A stretch of DNA of 64,000 nucleotides from Acutalibacter sp. 1XD8-36 (GTDB lineage: Bacteria > Bacillota > Clostridia > Oscillospirales > Acutalibacteraceae): NCBI RefSeq assembly GCF_009917525.1, contig NZ_QZDU01000010.1:20786-84785 (forward strand). Direction: 5' to 3'. Under the pieces are notes generated by a model. The model made no database searches. It saw nothing but the letters and a program-made list of their open reading frames with translations, and had not been told where the DNA came from. Below, piece by piece: positions 25,989-34,437 of this stretch. The position numbers and the translations under genes are program-made. Each line of letters starts with the position of its first letter. The stretch's first letter is position 1.

Positions 25989-27098
25989 TCATATCATGCC
26001 CTCCAAAAGCCTTGAGAGCAGGGCGTTTGACACTAAAAATCCTTCGGGGGTAAAGGCGACTTTCCCCGGGCCCGCGGCTATAAGGGCCCCCGGCAGTGAG
26101 AGGGCCCTCTCCCGGACCCGGGAGAACATTTCGCCCCCCTCCCCTCCAAAGCGAAGGACACATTCCCTTTCAATAAGCCCCCTGGAGAGCCGCAGGTTCA
26201 GCATGGCAAACTCCCCCATACTCCCCCCGGGGCCGTCGTCTTCGGGGGCCTCCCCCCTGAGGTAGCCGTTAAGGTCCCGCTCCCAGTGGAAGCGCCGCCC
26301 CTTATAAAAGGAGTGGGCCGCCGGTCCCAGGCCCAGGTACTCCCCGCACTGCCAGTAGCAGAGGTTATGCCTGCTCTCATACCCCGGGCGGGAGAAATTG
26401 CTTATCTCATACTGGCTGTATCCCAGCCGGGACAGGCGCTCTACAGTCAGCAGGTACTGGTCGGCGGCGCTGTCGTCGTCGGGCAGCTGTAGCCCTTGGG
26501 AGGCAAAGGGAGTGCCCGGCTCTATTTTTAATATATAGGCCGAGATATGCTCCGGGGAAAGCCTTGCCGCAAAGTCTATGCTCCCCTGCAGGCTCTCAGG
26601 GCTGCTCCCGGGCAGGGCCAGCATAAGGTCAAGGGAGATATTCCCAAAGCCCGCGGCCCGCGCCAGCTCCACCGAGCGCTCCACATCCCCGGGCCCGTGC
26701 CGTCTTCCAAGCATACGGAGCTCGCCCTCATCTGCCGACTGCATGCCCATGGAGAGCCGGTTAAACCCGGCGCTTTTCAGCTCCCGGAAGAACCCCGCCT
26801 CCAGCCCGGCGGGGTTCAGCTCGCAGGTTATCTCCGCGCCCCCGGCCACAGGGAAGCTCCGGAGTACACTCTCCAGGAGCTCCCCAAGGCGCTTTGCTCC
26901 CAGTAAACCGGGCGTGCCGCCGCCGAAGTACACCGTGCCCACCTCGTAAGGACAGTCCCTGCCGTACTCAGCCATAAGCTCAAGGGTGCGCTTAATATAG
27001 CCGTCCACCGCCTCCTCCCCGGGGGTGACGGAGTAAAAGTCACAGTACGGGCATTTCCCCATGCAGAAGGGCACGTGTATATAGAGCCCTAACCCCAT
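25989..27098 (-). CDS. hemW: Radical SAM protein HemW (coproporphyrinogen oxidase-like)
   Basis: A 369-residue radical SAM protein beginning LGLYIHVPFCMGKCPYCDF. The CxxxCxxC cluster motif is followed by the HemW-type Phe. GTVYFGGGTPGLL near 55, NPAG near 105, NRLSMGMQS near 122 and the HemW C-terminal domain are present. HemW is thought to be a heme chaperone rather than the HemN oxidase. The lepA-hemW order is usual in Firmicutes. The second of two tandem ATGs is chosen because GGAGGA directly abuts the first, which would start at 27101. Confidence 0.92.
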   Translation of the reverse strand: MGLGLYIHVPFCMGKCPYCDFYSVTPGEEAVDGYIKRTLELMAEYGRDCPYEVGTVYFGGGTPGLLGAKRLGELLESVLRSFPVAGGAEITCELNPAGLEAGFFRELKSAGFNRLSMGMQSADEGELRMLGRRHGPGDVERSVELARAAGFGNISLDLMLALPGSSPESLQGSIDFAARLSPEHISAYILKIEPGTPFASQGLQLPDDDSAADQYLLTVERLSRLGYSQYEISNFSRPGYESRHNLCYWQCGEYLGLGPAAHSFYKGRRFHWERDLNGYLRGEAPEDDGPGGSMGEFAMLNLRLSRGLIERECVLRFGGEGGEMFSRVRERALSLPGALIAAGPGKVAFTPEGFLVSNALLSRLLEGMI

Positions 27099-28900
27099 CA
27101 TTCCTCCAGCTTGAGCACAGCCATAAACGCCTCCTGGGGCACCTCCACCGTACCCAGCTGGCGCATACGCTTCTTGCCCTCCTTCTGCTTCTCAAGGAGC
27201 TTCTTCTTGCGGGTTATATCCCCGCCGTAGCACTTTGCAAGCACGTCCTTGCGCATGGCCTTCACGGTCTCCCTTGCGATTATCTTCCCGCCTATACAGG
27301 CCTGTATGGGCACCTCAAATAGCTGGCGGGGTATATTCTCCTTCAGCTTCTCGGTCATCTTTCTGGCCCTGGGGTAGGCCTTGTCCGCATGGAGTATAAA
27401 GGAGAGCGCGTCCACAGTGTCTCCGTTTAAGAGTATGTCCAGCTTCACAAGCTTTGACTCCCTATAGCCCAAAAGCTCATAGTCAAAGCTGGCATAGCCC
27501 CTGGTGCGGGACTTTAATGCATCGAAGAAGTCATAGATTATCTCGTTTAAGGGCAGCTCATAGTGTATGTCCACCCGGTCGGTGTCAAGGTACTTCATGT
27601 CCATAAAGGTCCCCCGCCGCTCCTGGCAGAGCTCCATAATGCTCCCCACGTATTCCGCAGGGGAATATATATGGGCGTTGGTAATGGGCTCCTGGGCCCC
27701 GGCGATAGTGGCGGGGTCGGGGTAGTTTGTGGGGTTGTCTATAGTCAGCTCCTCGCCGTCGGTCTTCTTTATCTTATACACAACGCTTGGGGCGGTGGTG
27801 ATAATGTCCAGGTTATACTCCCGCTCCAGCCTCTCCTGGATTATCTCCATATGCAGAAGCCCCAAAAAGCCGCACCTAAATCCGAAGCCCAGGGCCACGG
27901 AGGTCTCCGGCTCGAAGGTGAGGGAGGCGTCGTTGAGCTGCAGCTTCTCAAGGGCGTCCCTCAGGTCCGTATAGTGGGCGCCGTCGGCAGGGTATATTCC
28001 ACAGTACACCATGGGCTGCACCGCCCGGTATCCCGGCAGGGGCTCCTCGGCAGGGCGCTCCGAGAGGGTCACCGTATCGCCCACCCTTGCCTGGCGCACG
28101 TCCTTTATGCTGGCGGCTATATAGCCCACCTCCCCGGCATACAGGGCCTCGGCGGGCTCAAGGGAGGTGGCCCTTAAAAAGCCGCACTCCACCACCTGGA
28201 ACTCCCCGCCGGTAGCCATCATCCGTATGGTGTCCCCGGTCCTCACGGTGCCGTCCTTCAGGCGCACGTAGACTATTACTCCCCTGTACGGGTCGTAGTA
28301 GGAGTCGAAGATAAGGGCCTTTAGTGGGGCCCCCTCGTCCCCCTGGGGAGGCGGTATGTCCTTTACCACCCGCTCCATGACCTCGTCTATATTTATGCCG
28401 TTCTTTGCGGATATTCTTGGAGCGTCCATAGCCGGTATCCCTATAACGTCCTCTATCTCCTGGCAGACCCTCTCGGGGTCCGCGCTGATAAGGTCTATCT
28501 TATTCACCACCGGCACTATCTCAAGCCCCGCGTCCACCGCAAGGTATGTGTTGGCTAAGGTCTGCGCCTCTATCCCCTGGGAGGAGTCCACCACCAGCAC
28601 CGCCCCCTCGCAGGCCGCAAGGGACCTTGAGACCTCGTAGTTAAAGTCCACGTGCCCGGGGGTATCAATCAGGTTAAAGACATAGTCCAAGCCGTCCTTT
28701 GCGGTATACACCAGGGTGACGGCGTGGGCCTTGATTGTAATGCCCCGCTCCCGCTCCAGGTCCATATTATCCAGCAGCTGGTCCTCCATCTCCCGAAGGG
28801 GGACCGCGCTGGTCTGCTCCAGAATCCTGTCCGCAAGGGTGCTCTTGCCGTGGTCTATATGGGCCACTATGCTGAAGTTCCTTATCCTGCTCTTGTCCAT
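27098..28900 (-). CDS. lepA: Elongation factor 4 (LepA)
   Basis: A 600-residue translational GTPase. G1 is [14 protein letters not shown]2 is RGITI, G3 is DTPGHVDF, G4 is NKID, and the LepA-specific C-terminal domain ([20 protein letters not shown]) is complete. It acts on the ribosome to remodel elongation or initiation complexes. Its stop overlaps the hemW start region. Confidence 0.97.
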   Translation of the reverse strand: MDKSRIRNFSIVAHIDHGKSTLADRILEQTSAVPLREMEDQLLDNMDLERERGITIKAHAVTLVYTAKDGLDYVFNLIDTPGHVDFNYEVSRSLAACEGAVLVVDSSQGIEAQTLANTYLAVDAGLEIVPVVNKIDLISADPERVCQEIEDVIGIPAMDAPRISAKNGINIDEVMERVVKDIPPPQGDEGAPLKALIFDSYYDPYRGVIVYVRLKDGTVRTGDTIRMMATGGEFQVVECGFLRATSLEPAEALYAGEVGYIAASIKDVRQARVGDTVTLSERPAEEPLPGYRAVQPMVYCGIYPADGAHYTDLRDALEKLQLNDASLTFEPETSVALGFGFRCGFLGLLHMEIIQERLEREYNLDIITTAPSVVYKIKKTDGEELTIDNPTNYPDPATIAGAQEPITNAHIYSPAEYVGSIMELCQERRGTFMDMKYLDTDRVDIHYELPLNEIIYDFFDALKSRTRGYASFDYELLGYRESKLVKLDILLNGDTVDALSFILHADKAYPRARKMTEKLKENIPRQLFEVPIQACIGGKIIARETVKAMRKDVLAKCYGGDITRKKKLLEKQKEGKKRMRQLGTVEVPQEAFMAVLKLEE

Positions 28901-28924
28901 TATCTATACTCTCCTTCTATATCT

Positions 28925-29710
28925 TTAGCTGAGAAACAGCCTTATCCTCCGGTTAAAGTCCCCTGCCTCCTCATAGGCGGCGTGGCCCAGGCCCTCGTAC
29001 ATGTGCAGCTCGCAGCAGAGGGCCTCTGCTATCTCCTCTGAGGCCTCCCCAGTGAGCACCCTGTCCTCCCTGCCCCCCAGCACCAGGGCTGGGCATTTTA
29101 TCCTGTGGAGCTCAGGGTAGGAATTACACTCCAGGCAGGCCTTGGCAAGGTTTATAAAGCGCCTTATATCCTGCTGTCCGGGCCTACCCAGCCTTGAGGC
29201 CGCCGGGAACAGCCAGCCGTACCTTTTGATATAGGCGGGGGAGTACATCCTTTTCAGCATGTCCCCCACAAGCGCGCCGTAGTCCCCGGCACCGGCCATT
29301 TTTATCCAGGTGTTTATGCTCTCCTCCATCACCGGGTTTACCCTTGAGGCCGTGACCCCCAGGGCCAGCCTGTGCACAAGCTCCGGATGGTATATGGCAA
29401 GGTACTGGGCCGTCATGCCCCCCTGGGACACCCCGAACACATCGGCCCCAAAAATGCCCAGCCTCTCCATCACATAGGCAGTATCCTCCGCTGTGTCCCT
29501 TATAGTGTACCCCTCCGGCACCTGGTCCTTCTTGTCTATCACATAGACCCTATGGCTCCTGCCGAACTCCCTGTACATAAGCCGGAGCCCCAGGGCCGCC
29601 CCCTTCACCCTCTGAAGGCTGAGCCCGGGGAGCATGACCAGGGGCCTGCTGCCGGAGCCGAAGCTCACACAGTATATGGACGTGCCGTCCTTTTGGATAG
29701 CCTGGACCAT
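28925..29710 (-). CDS. Alpha/beta hydrolase
   Basis: A 261-residue alpha/beta hydrolase. The oxyanion/strand block PLVMLPGLSLQRVKG is near 30. The nucleophile elbow is GVSQGGM near 95 (Ser), the acid is in LVLGGREDRVL near 210, and the His is in YEGLGHAAYEE near 240. No signal peptide. The substrate cannot be inferred. It lies 24 bases downstream of nothing co-directional except lepA, whose start is upstream of its stop on the same strand. Confidence 0.85.
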   Translation of the reverse strand: MVQAIQKDGTSIYCVSFGSGSRPLVMLPGLSLQRVKGAALGLRLMYREFGRSHRVYVIDKKDQVPEGYTIRDTAEDTAYVMERLGIFGADVFGVSQGGMTAQYLAIYHPELVHRLALGVTASRVNPVMEESINTWIKMAGAGDYGALVGDMLKRMYSPAYIKRYGWLFPAASRLGRPGQQDIRRFINLAKACLECNSYPELHRIKCPALVLGGREDRVLTGEASEEIAEALCCELHMYEGLGHAAYEEAGDFNRRIRLFLS

Positions 29711-29734
29711 TGCGGGCCTCCTTAGCAGTGGTTC

Positions 29735-29800
29735 TATCTATATTCTATTATATAATTATATATAAAATTATATATATAAAATTTATTTGTTATATTTTCA
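29735..29800. other. Very A/T-rich intergenic segment
   Basis: Nearly pure TATA/ATAAA sequence between the divergent hydrolase and glyS genes. It probably holds the hydrolase promoter on the minus strand, but no single -35/-10 pair stands out. Confidence 0.5.
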
Positions 29801-29907
29801 GCCCCCTCACACGGCAGAACCCCCGGGAGCCTTTTTATTATAACCCCTTCCCCTTTGCCTGTCAACCGCGCCCCATAAGGGAAAAACGCAAAATCCTCAC
29901 GTTTTCC

Positions 29908-29936
29908 TTGCAAATCTGCCTGGAGTTTGGTAAAAT
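29908..29936 (+). promoter_or_regulatory. Sigma-A promoter of glyS
   Basis: TTGCAA (29908-29913), 17-base spacer, TAAAAT (29931-29936). Transcription would begin near 29943, immediately before the cloverleaf leader. Confidence 0.75.
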
Positions 29937-29947
29937 ACTGGTATGTT

Positions 29948-30052
29948 ATAGTAAACGCACTTAAAAATCGGTATATGCCGATTTTTAAGCTGGGCAGCAA
30001 AGCTGCCCAGTTCAAAAGAGGTGAAATACCTCTTTTGAACCGCGTTAACTAT
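29948..30052 (+). ncRNA. Cloverleaf 5' leader of glyS: three perfect hairpins in a closing stem
   Basis: Hairpin 1: CTTAAAAATCGG (29960-29971) with CCGATTTTTAAG (29978-29989), 6-base loop. Hairpin 2: CTGGGCAGC (29990-29998) with GCTGCCCAG (30002-30010), loop AAA. Hairpin 3: TTCAAAAGAGG (30011-30021) with CCTCTTTTGAA (30029-30039), 7-base loop. All three are perfect and abut with no spacer. They are enclosed by ATAGTAAACGC (29948-29958) and GCGTTAACTAT (30042-30052), 10 of 11 pairs. The unit fills most of the leader between the promoter and the SD AGAAAGGA near 30058. No T-box core sequence is present. Function unknown: a cis-regulatory RNA or an inserted palindromic element. Confidence 0.75.
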
Positions 30053-30077
30053 GAAGCAGAGAAAGGACGTATTAGCT

Positions 30078-31478
30078 ATGCAGCATACTGAGAAGACCAT
30101 GGACATGATAACCGGCCTGTGCAAGACCCGGGGGTTTATCTTCCCCGGCAGCGATATTTACGGCGGCCTCGCCAACACCTGGGACTACGGCCCCCTCGGG
30201 GCAAGGCTTAAGAACAACATTAAGGACACCTGGCGCAAGCGCTTTATCCAGGAGCGCCGCAGCTCCTTTGAGGTGGACGCGGACATCCTCATGCACCCCA
30301 GGGTCTGGGAGGCCAGCGGTCACGTGCAGAGCTTCTCCGACCCCCTTTTAGACTGCAAGGAGTGCAAAATGCGCCATAGGGCCGACAACCTTATTGACGA
30401 TTTCAATCCCGAGGCCCACGCCGACGGCATGACCAAGGAGGAGATGTTCCAGTATATCAAGGACCACCACATCCCCTGCCCCAACTGCGGCAAGCACAAC
30501 TTCACGGATATCAGGGAGTTCAACCTGATGTTCCAGACCTTCCGGGGCGTCACCAATGACAATAAGTCCGTCATATACCTGCGCCCCGAGAACGCCCAGG
30601 GGGAGTATGTGAACTTTTTGAACGTCCAGCGCACCATGCGGGCGAAGCTCCCCTTCTCCATCGGGCAGATAGGCAAGGCCTTCAGAAACGAGATAACCCC
30701 CGGCAACTTCACCTTCCGCACCATCGAGTTCGAGCAGATGGAGTTCCAGACCTTCTGCAAAAAGGGTGACGACGAGGAGCTTTATGCCTACTTCAAGGAG
30801 TACGGCAGGAAATACTTTGAGGATTTGGGCCTCTCCCCGGAGCGCCTTCGCTTCCACGACCACGAGAAGCTGGCCCACTACGCCAAGGCCGCCTGCGATA
30901 TAGAGTACCTGTTCCCCTTCGGCTGGGGTGAGATAAACGGCACCCATAACCGCACGGACTTTGACCTGACCCGCCACCAGGAGTACAGCGGCCAAAAGCT
31001 GGACTACCTGGACCCGGAGACAAACGAGAAGTTCATCCCCTATATTATAGAGAGCACCTACGGCCTGGACCGCACTGTGCTGGCTGTGCTCTCGGAGGCC
31101 TACGACGTGGAGGTCCTGGACGAGGCGAAGAACGACTCCAGGGTAGTGCTCCACCTGAAGCCCTGTATCGCCCCCTATAAGGCGGCGGTGCTGCCCCTTT
31201 CAAAGAAGCTCTCCCCCAAGGCCCTTGAGGTCTACAGCCAGCTCTCAAAGCACATAATGGCCGACTTTGACGAGACCGGCTCCATCGGCAAACGCTACCG
31301 CAGGCAGGACGAGATAGGCACGCCCCTGTGCGTCACCGTCGACTTTGAGACCGTAGGCGACAGCGAGAAGCCCGCCGACAACTGCGTCACCGTAAGGGAG
31401 CGTGACACCATGGCCCAGGAGCGGGTGCCCATTGAGGGCCTGGAGAGGTATGTTAAGGAGAAAATAGGGGAGTTCTGA
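30078..31478 (+). CDS. glyS: Glycine--tRNA ligase (single-chain, dimeric type)
   Basis: A 466-residue class II synthetase of the archaeal/eukaryotic-like single-chain type. Motif 1 region is near KTRGFIFPGSDIYGG, motif 2 is FRNEITPGNFTFRTIEFEQMEFQ near 215, and motif 3 is ESTYGLDRTVLAVL near 340. The anticodon-binding domain follows (PYKAAVLPLSKK). A Cys-containing insert (CKECKMRHRADN and CPNCGKHNF) is normal for this class. The ATG at 30078 follows GAAAGGA. A longer start at 30051 lies in the leader structure. Confidence 0.95.
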   Translation: MQHTEKTMDMITGLCKTRGFIFPGSDIYGGLANTWDYGPLGARLKNNIKDTWRKRFIQERRSSFEVDADILMHPRVWEASGHVQSFSDPLLDCKECKMRHRADNLIDDFNPEAHADGMTKEEMFQYIKDHHIPCPNCGKHNFTDIREFNLMFQTFRGVTNDNKSVIYLRPENAQGEYVNFLNVQRTMRAKLPFSIGQIGKAFRNEITPGNFTFRTIEFEQMEFQTFCKKGDDEELYAYFKEYGRKYFEDLGLSPERLRFHDHEKLAHYAKAACDIEYLFPFGWGEINGTHNRTDFDLTRHQEYSGQKLDYLDPETNEKFIPYIIESTYGLDRTVLAVLSEAYDVEVLDEAKNDSRVVLHLKPCIAPYKAAVLPLSKKLSPKALEVYSQLSKHIMADFDETGSIGKRYRRQDEIGTPLCVTVDFETVGDSEKPADNCVTVRERDTMAQERVPIEGLERYVKEKIGEF

Positions 31479-31527
31479 AATATTCCCACAAAAGCTGTAA
31501 CCGCCGCCTTATTTTAGCCGACTATAT

Positions 31528-31557
31528 GTATAGAGACAGTCTATACTATTCTATACT
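31528..31557 (+). promoter_or_regulatory. Candidate promoter/operator of the lipoprotein gene
   Basis: Inverted repeat GTATAGA-GACAG-TCTATAC (31528-31546) followed by TATACT at 31552-31557, itself a near repeat of the TCTATACTAT before it. A convincing -35 is not seen. Confidence 0.4.
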
Positions 31558-31584
31558 ATAAATTATCAGAGAGGTGTGAAGGTT

Positions 31585-32187
31585 ATGTTGAGGAAAAGCC
31601 TGATGGCGGTACTGCTCCTTGCAGTGACAGCGCTGGCGGCCTGCGGCGGGCCTAAGCCCGCCCAGGGCCTGCTCACAGAGGACGAGATAGGAAAGCTTGA
31701 GAGCCTGTACCTTTCGGACAGGGATACCGCCCTTAAAGGGCTGGGCTTTTCTGAGAAAGACCTGGATACGGAAGGGGACGGCTATGAGTTCTTAACCAGC
31801 GCCGGTGCCTATCCCCTGAAAAGCTCCCGGAGCATAGACGGCACGGACTTCAGGCAGATACTGCTGACCTCTGTGGGCAGCCCCGAGGGGCTGTATGGTA
31901 TGTATTTCCAGGCATCGTTTGACACCCAGGAGGAGGCCGGGGCCGCCCGGGAAGCCCTTATAAGCGCGGTTTCTGAGCTGTACGGCGAGCCCGCCTACCC
32001 CGATACCCAGCGCTGGAAGGCGGGAGAGGTGACCGAGCTCGCCCTGCACCAGATAACCGGCCCCGGGGACAATGAGGGCCCTTATACCCTGAGGCTCGAA
32101 TACAGCGTACCCGCCGTTGTGGACGGCAGGCGGCTCTCCGGCGAAGAGATAGCGGAGATGGTTAGGAGCGTTCAGGAAAAGCAATAG
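31585..32187 (+). CDS. Lipoprotein of unknown function
   Basis: A 200-residue lipoprotein: signal MLRKSLMAVLLLAVTALAAC with lipobox LAAC (Cys20), then an acidic mature domain with a repeated aromatic/Gly pattern (GYEFLTSAGAYPLKSS, GLYGMYFQASFDTQEEA). No family recognised. ATG at 31585 chosen because the SD-like GAGAGGTG lies upstream of it; a GTG nine bases earlier overlaps that SD. It is 19 bases upstream of the PT-rich membrane protein, so both probably act at the cell surface together. Confidence 0.78.
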   Translation: MLRKSLMAVLLLAVTALAACGGPKPAQGLLTEDEIGKLESLYLSDRDTALKGLGFSEKDLDTEGDGYEFLTSAGAYPLKSSRSIDGTDFRQILLTSVGSPEGLYGMYFQASFDTQEEAGAAREALISAVSELYGEPAYPDTQRWKAGEVTELALHQITGPGDNEGPYTLRLEYSVPAVVDGRRLSGEEIAEMVRSVQEKQ

Positions 32188-32206
32188 ACAGAAAAATGGA
32201 GGCAAT

Positions 32207-33487
32207 ATGAAAAAAACACGGTTGATAACAGCAATTCTCATGGCCCTGATGGTGCTGCTTCTTGTGGTCCCGGCCCTTGCCAACGAGGGGGAGGGGACCA
32301 TGGACGTGTCCCCCGGGGGGGACGAGGAGCAGCCTCCTGTGGTGGAGCCCACTGACCCGCCTGTGGTGGACCCTACGGAGCCGCCTGTAGTTGACCCCAC
32401 GGAGCCCCCCGCCCCTACGGACACGCCCACCGACGAGCCCGGCCCTACCGATACCCCTACAGATGGCCCCGGCCCCACCGAGGAGCCCACTGACGGGCCT
32501 ACGGAAGAGCCCACCTCTGAGCCCACGGAGGAACCTACCCCCGCGCCGCCCATAGACAACGGCGGAAATACCGGCGGCGGTGACGACAGCCCGGGCTCCG
32601 CCACGCGGCCCCCTGTAAACCTGGGCGGCGGCATACGACAGCCCAACAACAGCTCCCGCAGGCCGGTAAGCGGCTCGCAGGGCGGCTCCTCCGGCTCAGT
32701 CTCCGGCAGCTCCGGCTCTCAGGAGCCCATAGAGGACGGCCCCCAGTACGTGACCTTTGCCCGGGTCACCCAAAAGAGCAACTCCATGTCCAGGGCCCTG
32801 TTCTACGGCGGCGCGGCCTGTATAGGCGCGGGGGTACTGGGCCTTGGGGTGCTGGCGGTGCTAATCATCCGGGGCCGGCGGGCGGACGGCCGGGAGGAGA
32901 TATTTGCCGAGATAGAGCAGTCGGCCCAGGCCATGCGCCAGCCGGTGCGCAGGCCCGCCCCCCAGCAGGCCGCCTATGAGGACGACCCCTACGCCCAGTA
33001 CGACCGCGGGCAGGATTATGAATATGAGCAGGAGGACTACAGCCAGCCGGGCCAGGGCTATGCCCGGGGCTACGACGCGCCCGCCCCCTCCCTCCACCGC
33101 CCCGAGCCCGAGGATTTGGCTGTGCCCATAAACGGCAGCATGTACACCGAGGAGTTCGAGCTGCCCCCTGAGGAGGCAGGCTACCAGCCGGGGCCCGCGG
33201 CCCCGGCAGAGGCCTCTGTGTATACCGAGGAGTTTGAGCCCATAAGGCAGGCTCCCGCCCCCGGCGGCCCTGTCATGCCCGCGGCGGCCTCCATGTACAC
33301 CGAGGAGTTCACCCTCCCCGAGGAGATGTCTGCGCCTCCCCGCCCCCAGCCCCGGCCCGCTCCGCAGCCTCAGCCCAAACCCAAGCCCCTCTCAAGGGGC
33401 CCGCAGCCGGCGTCGAAAATACCCCCAAGCCAGATGGACACCACGGAGCTCCTTCGGGAGATACTCCACGGAGACGATAAACAGTAA
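32207..33487 (+). CDS. PT-rich single-pass membrane protein with repeated YTEEF tail motif
   Basis: A 426-residue protein. It has a signal peptide (1-26), then a Pro/Thr/Glu-rich extracellular stalk (about 40-115) of PTEPP/PTD repeats. A Gly/Ser linker is followed by a short conserved-looking stretch YVTFARVTQKSNS and a membrane helix (about 197-222) ended by RGRR. The long tail is disordered, with Tyr/Asp-rich and Pro-rich parts. The tail has three copies of an S(M/V)YTEEF motif (311-317, 337-343, 362-368) and a C-terminal helix TTELLREILHGDDK. Topology predicts an outside stalk and inside tail. Function unknown; the repeats look like docking sites. Confidence 0.8.
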   Translation: MKKTRLITAILMALMVLLLVVPALANEGEGTMDVSPGGDEEQPPVVEPTDPPVVDPTEPPVVDPTEPPAPTDTPTDEPGPTDTPTDGPGPTEEPTDGPTEEPTSEPTEEPTPAPPIDNGGNTGGGDDSPGSATRPPVNLGGGIRQPNNSSRRPVSGSQGGSSGSVSGSSGSQEPIEDGPQYVTFARVTQKSNSMSRALFYGGAACIGAGVLGLGVLAVLIIRGRRADGREEIFAEIEQSAQAMRQPVRRPAPQQAAYEDDPYAQYDRGQDYEYEQEDYSQPGQGYARGYDAPAPSLHRPEPEDLAVPINGSMYTEEFELPPEEAGYQPGPAAPAEASVYTEEFEPIRQAPAPGGPVMPAAASMYTEEFTLPEEMSAPPRPQPRPAPQPQPKPKPLSRGPQPASKIPPSQMDTTELLREILHGDDKQ

Positions 33488-33500
33488 TAAAACAAGCAAC

Positions 33501-33531
33501 AAGCGGACAGAGCCCTCTACTCTGTCCGCTT
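33501..33531. terminator. Bidirectional intrinsic terminator
   Basis: Perfect 12-bp stem AAGCGGACAGAG/CTCTGTCCGCTT with 7-base loop, followed by ATTTATT; separates the PT-rich gene from the convergent folate operon. Confidence 0.85.
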
Positions 33532-33565
33532 ATTTATTGCCGGTATATTATTATACGTGGAAAGG

Positions 33566-34042
33566 CTATTTATACAGCCGCACCCCGCTCTTGTCCACCG
33601 CCTCATATGCCCCGGCAAAGTCCAGCCCAAGAGCATTGCGCCCGGGGAAGATATCGGACATGGGCACCATCACAAAGGCCCGCTCCAGTATCCCCGGGTG
33701 AGGCAGGGTCAGCTCCTCTGTGCAGCTCTCTGCCCCCTCGCAGACCAGCAGGTCTATGTCCATCGTCCTTGCCCCGTGGTACTCCCCGCGCACCCGGCCC
33801 AGCCCGGCCTCAAGCTCCAGGCAGCTATGCAGGAGCTCTATGGGGGTGAGCCCGGTCTCTATGAGCACGCAGCAGTTGAGGTAGTCCCCCTGCTCCGAGA
33901 GCACGTCAAAGGGGGCGGTCTCATATATGTTTGAGATAGCCAGCAGCCTTGTCCCCGGCAGCTTCTCAAGGCCTGAGAAGGCCCCCGCCAGGTTTTCCTC
34001 CCGGTCCCCGAGGTTTGTGCCTATGCCCAAGAGCGCCCTCAT
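33566..34042 (-). CDS. folK: HPPK, 2-amino-4-hydroxy-6-hydroxymethyldihydropteridine pyrophosphokinase
   Basis: A 158-residue folate enzyme that transfers pyrophosphate from ATP to hydroxymethyl-dihydropterin. Blocks are LLGIGTNLGDREENL at the N-terminus, IYETAPFDVLSEQGDYLNCCV, and the ATP/Mg signature ARTMDIDLLV followed by LPHPGILERAFVMVPM. Length is normal. It overlaps folB by 4 bases and is the last gene of the operon. Confidence 0.95.
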   Translation of the reverse strand: MRALLGIGTNLGDREENLAGAFSGLEKLPGTRLLAISNIYETAPFDVLSEQGDYLNCCVLIETGLTPIELLHSCLELEAGLGRVRGEYHGARTMDIDLLVCEGAESCTEELTLPHPGILERAFVMVPMSDIFPGRNALGLDFAGAYEAVDKSGVRLYK

Positions 34043-34422
34043 TGCCCTGTCCCCCCATTCTCCCGGCGGGAGAGCTCCACCTCCACAGCCACATAGTCGA
34101 AACTGGCGTTCATGGGGGCCTCCGGCTTCTTGAGCACCAGGCCAATCTTCTCGACCTTTGGGTGCTCCCTAAGCACCGCCTCACATACGGCCTGGGCGGC
34201 CCGCTCGATAAGGTCGTAGCTCTCAGCCGTGAACGCCCGGTGTATGGTCTTTCGCACCGCGGCATAGTTCACGGTATCCTCAAGGCGGTCCGTCTGCCTT
34301 GGCCTGCTAAGGTCCGCCCACATGGTCACGTCCATGAAAAAGTGCTGCCCGTCCTGCTTCTCCTCAGGGTTTACGCCGTGATAGGCGAATATCTCAAGGC
34401 CCCTGATGTATAGCTTATCCAT
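34039..34422 (-). CDS. folB: Dihydroneopterin aldolase
   Basis: A 127-residue tunnel-fold enzyme that makes 6-hydroxymethyl-dihydropterin. DKLYIRGLEIFAYHGVNPEEKQDGQ at the start holds the substrate-binding and catalytic region, and the second half has SYDLIERAAQAVCEAVL with the conserved Glu and VLKKPEAPMNASFDYVAVEV. It is 15 bases after folP and overlaps folK. Confidence 0.95.
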   Translation of the reverse strand: MDKLYIRGLEIFAYHGVNPEEKQDGQHFFMDVTMWADLSRPRQTDRLEDTVNYAAVRKTIHRAFTAESYDLIERAAQAVCEAVLREHPKVEKIGLVLKKPEAPMNASFDYVAVEVELSRRENGGTGQ

Positions 34423-34437
34423 TCCTGTCCCCCTGTA

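Noticed and set aside
29948..30052. tRNA gene, because the leader folds as a cloverleaf
   Set aside because: Arm lengths (12, 9 and 11 bp) and loops (6, 3 and 7) do not fit tRNA; no TTCRANNC or CCA features.
29940..30060. T-box riboswitch upstream of glyS
   Set aside because: No T-box core (AGGGTGGNACCGCG type), no specifier-loop arrangement and no terminator/antiterminator pair; the region is three perfect hairpins.
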